64,000 nucleotides of DNA from Chrysogorgia sp. JL179-B06 (lineage: Eukaryota > Cnidaria > Anthozoa > Scleralcyonacea > Chrysogorgiidae). The stretch spans positions 3,006,260 to 3,070,259 of the forward strand of contig JAYKKM010000009.1 of assembly GCA_035772405.1 (NCBI GenBank). Reading direction: 5' to 3'. Positions 11,011 to 23,408 of the stretch are shown here, in pieces. The position numbers were made by a program, and so were the translations under genes. Position 1 is the stretch's first letter; each line of letters starts with the position of its first letter. The notes under the pieces were generated by a model. The model made no database searches. It saw only the letters and a list, made by a program, of their open reading frames with translations, and was not told the origin of the DNA.

Positions 11011-11941
11011 ATAGGATAAATACATTCACATTCAAACATCCATGGTACGACGACTAGAATTTACAAAAGCATTTTACCAATTGTATATAGGTCACAGACA
11101 TCATAATCATCACCTTATTGTAAAATTACCAGCGCAGGCGAGCTAACACGTTTGTCGGACTGAGACGTTTTGCGGAAATCATTCCAACGCCATGAATATT
11201 GATCGACCTACGAACCAGACTAAGCTGAGCTGTAACTTAAATTCATTTTGACTGGTATTTGAACCCATGAAATATAAATATCAACGAAAGAAGTCATTCA
11301 TTCTGGTAACTGGGCCAGCTCACCTCCATGTAATCAGAGCTTTAGTCAACTGAGTGGATACGATAAATGTAGCATGCATGTTTGAGACAGAATAGACTTT
11401 TTTTGAGTTGCCAAACCAAATCTTGTACTACGTCCATGAGATTATTTAATTGAAACCGCTATATAGCTAGCGCGGTAGTGACAGAAGAAAAGCTTAAGCG
11501 ACTGAGATATTTTGTGGTTTAGTGGCAGTTAAAAGTCAATGAAAACTTACCAGAATAACGTATTATTTTTGCTTCATGCCAGTTTGTCGTCACGATTTTG
11601 TCTTTCTTCCTAACCTGCCAGGCTACTGGTGCAGTTTCATTCAGTTGCGGTTCTCCAATTAAATCTGTGCATTCCACAACACTATATTGCTGATCATCGA
11701 TCCAAAAAAAACAGTGCAAACTCCGATTTCTTGTCTAGGGCCTCAACTACGTTAACGTTCATTTTTCTATTACTTTGATTTGCAACCCAAACTCGACTTC
11801 AACGATGCTCGCGAACTATCGTTACATCTACCAATCAGAGGCTTTGCCTCAGCTCATGGGCGTTCAAGCTACAATTTCAATTATTGGGCACAACTGACAA
11901 CCTACTTAGAGATATCATCAGTGATAGTGTTTTGTCATTTA
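11011..11941. other. Noncoding or unassigned stretch
   Basis: A 66-codon minus-strand frame (11719-11519) has a protein-like composition (YSVVECTDLIGEPQLNET) but I recognise no family. Nothing else is supported. Confidence 0.4.
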
Positions 11942-13615
11942 TAGCCCTGCAACGATACGTTTGCTCACGATACGATACATACATATATAATTAAGAACTT
12001 AAGAAAAGCATTGAAATAAAAAATGTATTTATTTAATAATTAATTATTAAATATTAACTAATAATTAAAATTCTGAATAATCAATGATCATTCATTTCAG
12101 TGGGAAAAGTAAACCAGTTTCTTTTCAAACAACAATGATAACCATATTAACAATCTCATTCATTTACATTCAGAATTTCAGATAACAATTACTCAGTTGA
12201 CAATTGACAATTGACATGCATGTCGTAATGTCAAACAAGCTTCAAGTTATGTTTGAGGAAAATGAGTGCATCCACATTATCAGGGGAAAGACATGCTCTT
12301 TGAGCATTAACAATGTTCCCAGCCATAATAAAAACCCTTTCACTAGGCAGATAGATGTTCCATATGGCTAAGACACACATGGCATATTTTGCCAAACTGT
12401 GGGGTACATTGTCTTGTGATATTTCCACCACTCCAGTGGGTTGCTATCTGGTGAAATGATGGGCTCAGACTTGAACTGGTGTACTTCATTTTCAACTTTC
12501 TGCTGGTGTGATTGTGAACAGGTTGGAATAGCTTTGGCACTGTAAACATCCCCAAAGAGTTCAGACATGGCTGTTCTCTTCTTACTTGGGGGAGACCTAC
12601 TGAACTCTTCCTCTTGCTGTATAGACAACTGTGGTAAGGCTGAATCATCAGATTTATCACTGCTTGGAATTGGATCACTTAACTTCCAATACAAGATCAG
12701 TAAACACACAATGTCTCTCCTCATCACTGAGGAAGGTTAGAGAGTGGAATCGTGGATCAATGGCTGTAGCCTGGAGCAGGAACTTCTGCTTGTTATAATC
12801 CTCATACCTTGGCTGCATGTATTTTTGAATAGCTGCCTTGACATCTCGGATGAGTGCACAGTCATCTGCATGTGGGGATGTAGCCTTCATGATAGAATCC
12901 TTGAGAGGCAATATCAAGGAAATAGTGTGGCTTCTGGCATCACACAATAATGTAGTGATTGTTTTCATTGGTTGCCTTCTCGATATTGTTGACATCTTCT
13001 GATAATGTAACCACATCCTTCAAGTCCTTTTTAACTTCCTTTGACATCTATCTTTCTAGCATGTCGAATGTGCTGTTCCATCTTGTTGACACATCAATAA
13101 TTAATTTCTTGGGGCGGCCTGCAATTTGCAACAAGGCACACTTCTCTTTGAGGACAGCAGTGGCTTTTGGACTTCTGTGAAAGTATGATACTATTCTTCT
13201 CACACGAGCAAGCAACTGCTCAACCTTGCGAACCTCCAAGCCACGTTTTGTAGCTAAATTTATTGTGTGTGCAAAACATCCAAGACGTGGATGCAGTCCA
13301 CTAAGTTTGACACCAAGTGCAAACATTGCTGGCATTGTCAGTCACAACACAATTTATACCATGGTCACGCCTAGTCATTCGCCGTTTGAATAAGAGCTTT
13401 TCCCAGAATTTCGCCAGTGTGGGATTCTGGCAATGCTCTGGTTTCCAACACTTTACTCTCCAGTTCCCAGACTGGCGAAATGTAGCGAGCTGTTGTAGTG
13501 ACATACGATTCTGTAACCCTTGAGGACCAGCCATTGGTGGTCAAAGCAATACCCATTGCTTTTGACATCTCAGAAACAAGTTCCTCCTTAACAGTTTCGG
13601 TAAAGTATGTTCGCG
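11942..13615 (-). pseudogene. hAT-family transposase (ZBED1-like), frameshifted and 5' truncated
   Basis: Minus-strand segments in successive frames give, N to C: MSKAMGIALTTNGWSSR (13568), INCVVTDNASN with the catalytic-region Asp (about 13350), LGCFAHTINLATKRGLEV (13280), STRWNSTFDMLER (13050), FLLQATAIDPRFHSLTFL (12750), PLEWWKYHK (12430) and the dimerisation motif PSERVFIMAGNIVNAQRACL (12330). This is the order of a ZBED1-like hAT transposase. At least three frame changes occur. The BED zinc finger is missing: similarity stops at about 13613, where a RecQ-like segment begins. TAGCCCTGCAACGATACG at 11942 resembles a hAT terminus and is taken as the 3' end. Confidence 0.8.
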
Positions 13616-13880
13616 ATTTGATCCTCCATTATTCAGTTTAAAGGACACACTACAATGACAATGTTCATATCGGCCTTCACAGGGAAGAAATTAGGAAGGA
13701 GCTGGAAGAGTAATGACTTTCCAAAACCAGTGGGAAGAACGGCAACAACATCGTGTCCATGTAATAAGTATTAAAACACTTCACCTGCAGCGGTTTTAAA
13801 CAATGCGAAGGAAAGTTGCCGCTGTTTAACGTTAACTGGAATCGTCGAAGCACAGTCAATTTATCCGAAGATTCCGCCAT
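13616..13880 (-). pseudogene. RecQ-like DNA helicase, first-exon fragment with Walker A
   Basis: ATG at 13880-13878 (GCCATCTTTC on the plus strand) opens MAESSDKLTVLRRFQLTL and then CLKPLQVKCF, the Q-motif-like region of RecQ helicases. A frame change near 13775 gives HGHDVVAVLPTGFGKSLLFQ, a Walker A box (TGFGKS), then LLPNFF and VVCPLN before a stop. Length is about 85 codons against more than 400 for a RecQ core, so this is a fragment. RecQ-like genes of this type are multicopy in cnidarian genomes. The 3' side is replaced by hAT sequence. Confidence 0.65.
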
Positions 13881-14060
13881 CTTTCTTTGTTTACCAATTT
13901 ATTACAATTTATTACACCCACTGTAGCTGGGTGTTTGAACGTCATGTGACGAGCCAATGCCAGGGCATTTACCCGCCCTCCCAATTTCAAAAAGGGAAAA
14001 GGCCCTGGGAACGAGGTTGGTGCAATCCCCTTTCCACTGCATGAAAATGGCATACATGCA
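13881..14060 (-). promoter_or_regulatory. Putative 5' region of the RecQ-like unit
   Basis: CATTGGCTCGTCACATGACG (minus strand) contains a near CCAAT-like and a TGACG motif upstream of the ATG. The CCTCGTTCCCAGGGCC motif at about 13998-14013 recurs in the other orientation at 17918-17935 (GACCCTGGGTACGAGGTTGG), which suggests a repeat boundary. Confidence 0.3.
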
Positions 14061-14615
14061 CATGAATCGTACAAATAAATGGCTATTATTTTTTATGTAT
14101 TTGCATTGCAGTCATAAACAGTCATACAGTACATGTCAACTTATATTACACTTGTTATATTTTCAGACTCTTTACCAGAATACTACCAATCCCCTTTGCA
14201 AAAAAATTCCAAGTTGTCACTAAAGGACAGAATAGAAAACAAATGAAAACTTGAAGAGCTTCTGAAGCAAGTGCCACAGAGCATTACTGTTGTAATTAAA
14301 CTTCACGATGATTTCATAAACATGACAAACGACCCCTTATTTGAAATCATACAAAATGTGATAAAAAATATGAACTGGATGTTCGATCAGAGATGAACCT
14401 GGCTGTTTTGCTGTTTGCCACTGGAAAGGTATGTTAATTAAAGAGTCCATTGAACAGTGTTGCTAAATTCGTTCTCCAAATTCCACTGTATACAACCTGA
14501 TACAAATAGTAACTAGAAATACGAATTCCACAATAATCCCCATCCAATGGTGCCCAGACCTCGCATGATGTGGCCATGTATTTGTGTATTTGCAAAAATT
14601 CAAAAGCCTGTTCCG
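14061..14615. other. Unassigned stretch with exon-like segment
   Basis: A short plus-strand open segment (14235-14390, reading VPQSITVVIKLHDDFINMTN in one frame) lies here; no family recognised and no continuation seen. Confidence 0.3.
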
Positions 14616-14619
14616 TCGA

Positions 14620-14945
14620 AGAAATGTTAGAACGTTATTATGGCCAATATTTAACCGATTTAAAATCTGAAAACAGATTTGGAATTAGCGAGTCAACATA
14701 CATAACATACATGTTTACTACATTACGAGAACGCGAGTACCCTTCGTAAAAACGGTTTATGTACTTAGAAATTAGTTAGCTTTACTCGCTATAAGCCAGT
14801 CGATATTATTTTGAACGTTATCTCGATTAATATTTAACCGTTTTTAATTCTGAAAACAGATTTAGAATTGGCGAGTTCAAGTACATAACATACTTGTCTA
14901 CTATATTACGCAAACATGCATACCTTCGTAAAAACCTGTTTGTGT
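14620..14945. repeat. Diverged direct repeat, period about 185-190 bp
   Basis: 14625-14765 and 14812-14945 share CGTTAT...CAATATTTAACCG, TCTGAAAACAGATTT-GAATT-GCGAGT and CCTTCGTAAAAAC. The copies differ at roughly one base in six by eye. Confidence 0.7.
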
Positions 14946-15304
14946 CGGATTTAAACGGATCACCCAAGACGACATTTTACTTCCTTATAAGGAGATGACC
15001 GACCATTTTACATATATATAGAAACTTTCGGTGAGAAATGGAACCCTGCTGCGGGGAGATTATCGACTTCGCTTGCGAGGGAATTAATACATAATTCATT
15101 ATCATTGCCTGCACATCTTACTTTTCTCAATTTGATAGAAATCTATAGCAACCAAACATTCACCAAAAAAATGTATGTAGAGTGTAGATTAACTATATGA
15201 ACACTAAGCCATGTCACCATATGATAGAATACAATTCCTCTGGCCAATCTGAATGGTTAACACTGAATACAAAAAAGGGCATGACATATATCTCCAAACA
15301 CGTC

Positions 15305-15690
15305 TGGCACAAGATACGTCAAAATCTGAACGTTTGTTGTGCATTCTTCAGTTTACAACCAAATGTTATAAATCTTTGTACAAGGATAGCTTTCGCCACC
15401 CCAACAAATTGTATGTTTTTTATTTGGAACTGCTTTTGGCAGGAAAATGACGTCACAGAACAGGCACTAAATTTAAACTTTTGTCTATTAACACATCATG
15501 AGTGAACTTCAAAATAGAAGAAATTTCCTGCCAAAAAACGTTGAAAATAAAAAACGAACACACACAATTTGTTGGAAATGCGAAAGCTATTCACGTATTT
15601 GGTAGAAAACATACATTTGGTCATCTATACATTTGGTAGAAAACTGAAGAAACCACAACAAACGTTCTGATTTTGACATCTCTCGTGCCC
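15305..15690. repeat. Large imperfect inverted repeat (foldback element)
   Basis: 15315-15450 (TCAAAATCTGAACGTTTGTT ... TTTTGGCAGGAAA) is matched in inverse orientation by 15515-15690 (TTTCCTGCCAAAAAACG ... AACGTTCTGATTTTGA). The arms are about 140-170 bp and the loop about 70 bp. Two open frames over the left arm are incidental. Confidence 0.8.
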
Positions 15691-15699
15691 GGCTTGAAA

Positions 15700-16700
15700 A
15701 GCCTTTGTTTGTAATTCTGTTGTTGAGGATAAAAATATATTGTTTGGTAATGCTTGGAGAGTTATGGAACATAAGATCACAATAAATAAAATAATTGCAG
15801 CATCTTGGTCTCCATGAACAGTGTTGGGATGGTCTCTTGGAATTCTGAATGGGAAATTTACGAAGGTGCATTTTTTGTTGTCTTGGAGACGTTGCTACAA
15901 TCAGTGACTGAAAACCCAAAAAAGGTATACATAACAAAAAATTAAAAATACAATTGTTAAAGCATGATGATAAGGTAATAAACAAAAGGTAATAAACAAA
16001 AATGTGAAATTTATTTAAGTTTAGGTATTTTTACTCAGATTGCACTGTAATGTTTTTCATCCCTTGATGATGATCCAAGAAATGTTGAAATTAATAACTT
16101 CTTATTAACCAAGAGCGCAGTCATTAAGGGAAAATATCAGACAGAGGTCTTGACAGTATGGACCGAGCCCATGTGGTGAGGTTCATACATAAAAGACCTA
16201 GGTCTAATATTTTCCGGTAATGACCAAGCGGTCAAAGTTAATAAGAAGTTTATTATATGGCATGGCTTTTTTAAACGACATACTTTAAATACGTTTTTGA
16301 GTGACAGAATCGTCATTTTCAATTTTGTTGTTCTATTGCTTTCATGATAGCAAGACTCTCTTTTAGATTTTTCATCATCTGACTCGTACATAATTTAGTG
16401 CTTAATTTACTAAATTCATGCAATTTTTGCTGTTCTTCAAAGTTTCCTATCATTGTTCGGTTTGTTCCTTTGTAAACAAAATGGCTGACAAAATCCGTAA
16501 TCCAGACCAGTCATTACCGGGAAATAACGGACCGGCACGTGATGTGTCTTAGCCAATCAGAGCATGCAATTTCACCGGAACTAGATTGTGCCATATAATA
16601 AACTAAGTTAATTTTTTTATTAAGAATGAAATTAAATTAAGAATATTGCTTCTAATAAACATACTTTTATTGTATAGTATCAGCCACTTAAAGTATTTAT
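15700..16700. other. Noncoding stretch
   Basis: Short minus-strand frames (15985-15587, 16391-16137) show no recognisable motif. CCGGTAATGACC at about 16214 and GGTCATTACCGG-like sequence near 16509 form a weak inverted pair (MITE candidate). Confidence 0.4.
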
Positions 16701-16779
16701 TTATTTTTATATATATTTGAGTAAGCCCTTATTGTTTGTACATTACTTTTGTTTATTGTTTGTACAATATTCTTTCTCA

Positions 16780-17695
16780 CAGACTGAAGAGTTTTTCAGA
16801 GCTTGTGTTAAACCAAAGGGCTGTCTTTGTGGAAAGGCAGTAGCATTTTCGCCATCCACAGTAATTGAAGCTCTAAAACTTTCCACAACTGCAGCAGCGA
16901 TACGGCAATACATTAACAAGAACAACATTGGGTGTACAGGCAAAACCTTACGGGTTGGAACCTCGTCGTGCACATGCTTCATGTTAGCTATAGTAAACTT
17001 CCTTCCAATCTGCTGAAAATCTACAGCCAGGTAATTTTTATGCACTTATTGGATTAATCTTCATCTGAAATGAATGAATTATACTTGATCTTTGGTTTTG
17101 CCCAATATTGAATTATCAAATTTAAATACTTTGTGATATTGGGTTCGATAATTTCTTCAATCTGTCTTGTCACCGTATGTTTATTTAATGATTAAATCCT
17201 GAAACAAATCTTTACTGCAGTTGTTAAACACTGCTGAATATATTTTTTGACATTTGGTTAAAACTTTAACTCTTTCTTTACCACGAGTTCCTCTTTGAAG
17301 AGTTCATAAATCGAACCCTAGTGTAGCAGTGTTTAATATTATAGCAAAAGGTTTACTGTGCTTCATATTTTGTTATTTTTCAAATGGAAAAATAAATGTG
17401 TAATGTTTCCATTTGCTACTAAGCCCAAAACAAGACCATCATCTTTAGACTTTTTCGTCAAATGAAAAAAGCATAAAAGACTGTACAGTATTTGGAACCT
17501 TTTTAAAGAGTTACAATCTAAACTATAAAACAATCTAAACAATTAGGTAAGTATCTTACAAAAATTATATTTTTTCAAGGATGTTTCTGATTATAATTCT
17601 TTTAATAATACTCTCATTTCTAGATGAAAATGTTCAAGGAAAGGATCTAAATAGAGAGAAGAACGAGAATCAAATACAACTTAGTGATGGTAAGT
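16780..17695 (+). other. Two exon-like segments, unassigned
   Basis: 16781-17016 follows a TTTCTCACAG acceptor and stays open for 78 codons (CVKPKGCLCGKAVAFSPSTV). 17625-17690 lies between CTAG and GTAAGT. Whether they join is unknown, and I recognise no family. Confidence 0.25.
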
Positions 17696-17953
17696 AAAAT
17701 ATTAATTAATGTAATTATCTGATTTTGACGTTGGACTCGGCTATGTAAAACACAAAGATACAATTGAAAATTGTTTAATTAACTAACCTGAATAGAACAT
17801 GAATCATGTTGCGCTGCGTAGGCAGTGTAGAAATCCAAATATAATACTCGACCAGTATGACTAAACTTTCATCTTTCATCATTTTAACATGCTTCGGGCG
17901 GCGAGCGGAGATGAGACCCTGGGTACGAGGTTGGCACTATGTTCGGCTTGTAA

Positions 17954-18005
17954 TTTCTCGGGATATACTTCATGGTAACAATACATAAAGTTTCCCATCA
18001 TATTT
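17954..18005 (+). mobile_element. Solo end of the telomere-motif MITE
   Basis: CGGGATATACTTCATGGTAA then CAATACATAAAGTTTCCCATC matches the terminus of the MITEs at 2381, 38672 (inverse) and 46939 (inverse). The repeat core is absent. Confidence 0.75.
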
Positions 18006-18513
18006 CAGAAATTTCGGTCTGCGAGCAGGATTTCGATTTGGGATTGAATGACCATTTTAGTGAAAACTATTAGAGAAAATTAATATCGACTGTTTCTTCC
18101 AAGCTGCAGTGTTGCCGGCTGAATATCAGCACATATATAGATATATGCGTAAAGCCAGACATTGCTAATTATCCCAATGTATTTTTATGTAGTGCCTGCA
18201 ATGAAAGCGAATACAAAGAAACTAAAAAGTCGTGGAGATCAATTAAACGATGGTCTGTCTTTTTTTTTCCAACCACATAAAAGGAAGAGACACTAACTCA
18301 AGAGGGAAATCGTCAAGGACACAAATACTTGTAGTTAAATATACTAAACATCCATAGTAATAAATTTATCATTTATAGACGATACAGGGTGTATAAAAAA
18401 AACGAGACCTTTAGAAATTAACCTATTGTTGTTAAGCACAAGATTTTATGCTCCTGGGAATTTAAAATAGCTTCTAATCGTATGTCAAGAATACTCTCCC
18501 TGTAATTAGGAGA
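18006..18513. other. Noncoding stretch upstream of the LINE
   Basis: No gene supported. Probably the degraded 5' part of the LINE plus unrelated sequence; no endonuclease motif seen before 18514. Confidence 0.4.
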
Positions 18514-20146
18514 ATGGATTTGGAAAGACAGTTCCCTGGCGAATGCCTATGGATAGAGATAGTTTTACCAAAGGCTAAATGGATTTTGTTTGGGACCTTT
18601 TATCGACCTCCCTCACAAACTGACTTTATAAATCCTTTTCGAGAGACTCTAGATGCTGCATGTGCTGAAAATAAGGAAATCTTGGTCACAAGAGATTTTA
18701 ACTTCGATCTTCTAGATAAATCATGTCCTAAACCAATAAAGGAAATAAAGGGAGCCTTCTCTAGCTATAATTTGATACAACTAATTAAAAAAGCTACGAG
18801 AATAACAAAGAACACCTCCACTTTATTAGATTTATTCGCTACAAATTCTCCAAAGAATATAACACTTGCCAAGGTAATTCCATCTAGCCTAAGCGATCAT
18901 GACATGTTGGTTGTGGTGAGAAAGATCAACGCATATAAAAACCCTCAATGTACGATTGAATGTAGAAATTTTGCAAATTATGATACCATGGCTTTTTGTG
19001 AAGATTTAAAGGCTTGTTCTTGGGAAAAATCGAGGGAGATGTAAATGTTGCATGGGAGAAATGGAAGGAGACAGTCCTGTCTATCTGCAATAAACATGCA
19101 CCTCTTTGGCGTGAGGTGATGAGGGGAGTAAAATGCCCATGGTTAACAACTGGGACTAAAAAGCTTATGAATGAACGTGATTTCTGTCTAAGGAAAGCAA
19201 GGAGGATCGGTGCCGTGATAGATTGGAGTGCTTACCGACGCTTACGAAATAAAGTATCAAATAGGATAAAAATTGAAAAACGTCAACACCAAAGAAATGC
19301 GATACAGGAAAATCTGGATAACCCGAAGGCTGATGATGAGATAATCACTGATAAATTAACTATTGCTGAGAGTTTCAACATGTTTTTTACTGGTGCTGCC
19401 GCTCGTCTAATGAAGACTGTTCAACCAATGAGTACTTGCGAGTTTACAGATGATAACTTTACAGATCAAAAGTTTGAGCTGATGCCAGTGGATGAAATGT
19501 TCGTTTGGAAGCAATTGAAAGATCTAAAAATTAAAAAGTCTACTGGACTGGACGGTATTCCTGCACATCTTTTAAAGGATGGTGCTGATGTTATTGCTTC
19601 CACCGTAACTTTTCTTGTAAATCTATCCCTGTCTTCTGGAATTGTACTGGACAAATGGAAACATGCAAGAGTTGTCCCCATATATAAATCAGGGGGCTGC
19701 GAAAATATGGATAACTATCGACCGATTTCGATCCTACCAGTTATCTCAAAAAATTATCGAGAAAGCTGCAAATGCCCAGCTGCAACAGTACTTACGGAGG
19801 TTTGACCTATTAAGCTCGGTCCAATCAGGGGTTAGACAGCATCACTAGACCCAGACAGCTGTGATCTACCTCAGTGATACGATAAGGAGAAATACTGATG
19901 CTGGAAGGCTGACTGGTGCCCTTTTTATCGATCTAAGGAAAGCTTTCGACATGGTACCTCACAATGCCCTTATCCGTAAACTAAAAAGGTTTGGTTTTGA
20001 AGAACATACCATGGCCTGGTTTACTAATTATCTTGCCAACAGAACCCAGGTAGTCGGCATAGGAAACGATCTATCAAGTCCTATGGAGGTACAAAGTGGT
20101 GTACCACAAGGTAGCATTCTGGGGCCTGTTTTGTTCACTATGTACA
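18514..20146 (+). pseudogene. Non-LTR retrotransposon (CR1/jockey-like): endonuclease C-part and reverse transcriptase
   Basis: 18514-19044 carries the C-terminal half of an APE-type endonuclease: LFGTFYRPPSQ, a GDFN-like RDFNFDLLD (the usual Gly replaced by Arg), and SLSDHDMLV. After a frame change at about 19030, 19014-19805 gives the linker and reverse transcriptase start (KKSTGLDGIPAHLLKDG, WKHARVVPIYKSG, NYRPISILPVISK). Another frame change and a stop near 19845 lead to 19861-20146 with motif A (FIDLRKAFDMV) and motif B (SGVPQGSILGPVLF). The gene stops at TMYI exactly where TTAA and the Kolobok-like element begin; the YADD box is absent. Endonuclease plus SGVPQGSILGP fits the CR1/L2/jockey group. 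Confidence 0.85.
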
Positions 20147-21078
20147 TTAAAGGAGCTATGTCACCGCGTGCGCATCTCTTCTGCGCATATTGTCAACTTG
20201 AAAACTACAGGCTGTATTTTTCAAGTTTGCATATCCAAGATGGCGGCGTCAAGTAGTGATGGCGCACATGGCGGAAGACGCGAGAATTCGGGCCGAAAAA
20301 GAAAATACGAAAGTTCGGAAACATCACAGAAAGGCTGGAATAGTCAGCACAAGCGTATATACCTTTCTTTTACGATATTCGAGGCATGGAGAGATGCAAA
20401 ATTCGAGGCTGGATACAAATCATTTAGTGACAACGACTTCGCCGCTCATTTGCTGTCGTTGGAATATCGCAGAAGGTAAAGATAATATAGTTCTTATTTA
20501 TGTTTGAACTCGATTTACAGATGTGTAATTTATATTAAACAACTGAACTACGTTTATTTAACAATTTAAGGGAGAATCAGAATCGACAGCAACAAAAGCG
20601 AAGAACCGAGTCAAGTGACGGGTGTGAGGCCACTGAATCCGAGAGAGAAACTTTGCCAAAGTTTGGTATTGATGGTATTACTACAGGTAATCACAATGCA
20701 TCTTTAAAGATAGATGACATAGGGAAGAACAACATGATTAATTTGTAAACAAACCATGACTTAACGAACAAAAGCCACACATTCAGCTTATCTTGTGTTG
20801 TATATATAAATAGACAATAGACCCCTTGTCTTTCTGTATACATCTTGCTGTATAACAAAGGTACCATGATCACGAATGCTTTCAAGAACATTTTGCCTAC
20901 AAAAGAAAATGTAAACAAGGCAAGGCAATGGATCTATTATGTAATGCTTTACTATGTATACAAGGCCTGCATTTGCTGTACATGTAAACTGCATTTGCTG
21001 GTGTACACTGTATTTGCCTACGATAACCTACTTCGAATGGATCACCTCATGTCTTAATAGCTTTAATAGTAAAATCTA

Positions 21079-21331
21079 CAATCCTGGCCAAAAGTAGCTG
21101 GGACAGTCACATTTATTACCTACTCAAGTTTTACTAAATTCTCTTATCACACATACGAACCCATCCCCCCTCCCTTCCCCCCTACAATGTTGAATATAAT
21201 GGATGCAATGTGAACTATATGAGAATTATGTGTGCGTTGTCGTTTGAAGCACAAAAAAATACAACATTGATGGGGGAGGTGGATTTTTCAAGATCTCGAC
21301 AACACTGTCCCACGACTTTTGGCCAGGATTG
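21079..21331. mobile_element. Tc1/mariner-type MITE in transposase intron 2
   Basis: Inverted ends CAATCCTGGCCAAAAGT (21079-21095) and ACTTTTGGCCAGGATTG (21315-21331), flanked by TA on both sides. GGGACAGT/ACTGTCCC extends the pairing. No ORF inside. Confidence 0.8.
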
Positions 21332-23271
21332 TAGCTAGAATGCAATTATGTCTTTAAAGGTCCTACAACATCCACTCCAGTGAAAGGTGCAGAAAGCACA
21401 ACTTTTCCCCTTCAATCTGAGTCTCCAGTGTTGGAAAATCAAGACCCAAGTTTTATGGAGCATGATGTATCACTTCTTGAAAGGTATTAACTGTATACTA
21501 GGACAATTCAAAGGGTTGTGAGGGCAACAGGTTTTTACTTCTGAGACGACCAATACTTTTTTCACTGATGCAGGAGAGGCATGGGTTTTCCTTGGGTAAT
21601 GTGGTTGGTAGCACAGTTTTCTCTCACAGAAGAAATGTGACAGGGCGGTTAATATAACATGTGATGATTAGTATTTGAAATGTATATAATAAAACCTATT
21701 TGTATTAATGTAGTTCTACGAAGGAACCAGACAAAAGAAATACATCAATATTTACTGATGATGAGGAAGAGATCACTGATAACAGAAGTTCGGAGGAGTA
21801 TAATTTCAGGTATGATTTGATAGTTTAATGTTCAAAAGTATTAATAAGAATCTGTCATTGACTGGTTGTTGGAAGCCAATTTCAGGAGAAAAACCCAACA
21901 CCGCCTTTCACTGGACAATGTGTATTATTTGATGGTATTACTGTAAGATATGAATGTCTGTTTTACTACTTTATTTTAATAACACATATTTTTTACAGTT
22001 CACATGACATTACAATGTCAGCTATAGAAGAAATGAATGCTGAAGAAAACATGACTAAGAAAAAAAGTGACTCTGAGTAAGAAATATTCTAGTTTCCTCT
22101 TATTTTCTATGAATATTGGATTCTAGTTTTCCACTTTCTGTTAATTGCAAATTCTTACTGCTATAAGTGAGCTTCTGTGAGGCTTGCTATTATAACTAAA
22201 GTTTGCTTTATAATCTAAAAATTCCTTGGTGAAAAGTTTAATATATGGTCATAAATGTTTCATTATTAGTTCCATGGATCATGAAAACATGTCTGATTTG
22301 GATGATGATGACATTTATGAAATGACTGATGAAGCTCAGTTAGAAGATGAAAATACTATATTAGACCTCCCACAGCAGTCGCTTGTCACAACACAATTAA
22401 CACTCACCTTTGGCCCACACCGAAATTTGAGCAGATTGGATGACCTTTATTCAATGGAAGAGGAGTCCAAAATGGTACAAGAAAAGAAGTTTGTCTGCTC
22501 CCTTGATTTGCTTCTTGACATTTCGAACGAGATGTCAAACACCTGGATGCACAGCAAACACAGATATCCAGCATCACTTCATTGGGGTTGCTTTAATAGT
22601 GAATTGTGTTTGTTCGATGGGGCATAAATATAGATTCTGCTCGTCGCATGAGCTGAATGATATTTATGCCAATAATCTTCATGCAGCTGCCGCAATCCTG
22701 TTGTCTGGGAGCCATTTTGCCAAAGTTGAAAGGATGGCAAAATTCTTGAATCTGGAATTTCTGTCCAGTTCATCTTACTACCGATTTCAACGACTGTATC
22801 TGATTCCCGAGATAACTGAGTGGTGGTTGTGGATGAGGAAAGAAGTTCTCCAAGAGTTTTCTGGGAAAGATGTTGTCGTTGGTGGTGACGGTCAATTTGA
22901 CTCACCAGGCTTCAATGCCAAGAATCTTTGTTACTTCATGATGGAAGTAAATTCAAACTATATTCTTGACATTGAAGTCTTGGATAAGAGACATGTTGGC
23001 CTTATATCCAACAACATGGAAAAAGAAGCTGTTAAAAGGAGCCTTGATCGACTCAACAAGGATGTGAAGGTGGTGGAACTGGTAACAGATGCATCCACAT
23101 CTGTGAAAGCATTACTTGGTAAGTTGATATTAATTACAATTCTTCATTTTTCTGTTTGAGGATTCATAACAGTTATCATTTTATAGAAACAATATTTATT
23201 AATTTGTAATTGTTATAATTTCTCAGGCAGAAAAAAACATAGTAATCACCATACAAGCATGTCAAAGAAAT

Positions 23272-23408
23272 GTGAAAAACACCACATATATTAGGTCCTG
23301 CAAAGCTTTTGACTTGTAAGCCTGGATATTATCACTGTTGAGTGATAATCAGTGAAGCAGACCTGGGCTTACAGATTGAAAGCTTTGCAATGTGTTTGTG
23401 TTTTTCAC
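23272..23408. mobile_element. Hairpin MITE in transposase intron 6
   Basis: GTGAAAAACACCACATATAT...CTGCAAAGCTTT...GTAAGCC pairs with GGGCTTAC...AAAGCTTTGCAATGTG...GTTTTTCAC. The loop holds a second small hairpin (TTATCACT/AGTGATAA). Confidence 0.75.

Noticed and set aside
15197..15505. 102-codon ORF over the left arm of the foldback repeat
   Set aside because: The frame lies in an inverted repeat, its counterpart arm is not open, and no family motif is present.
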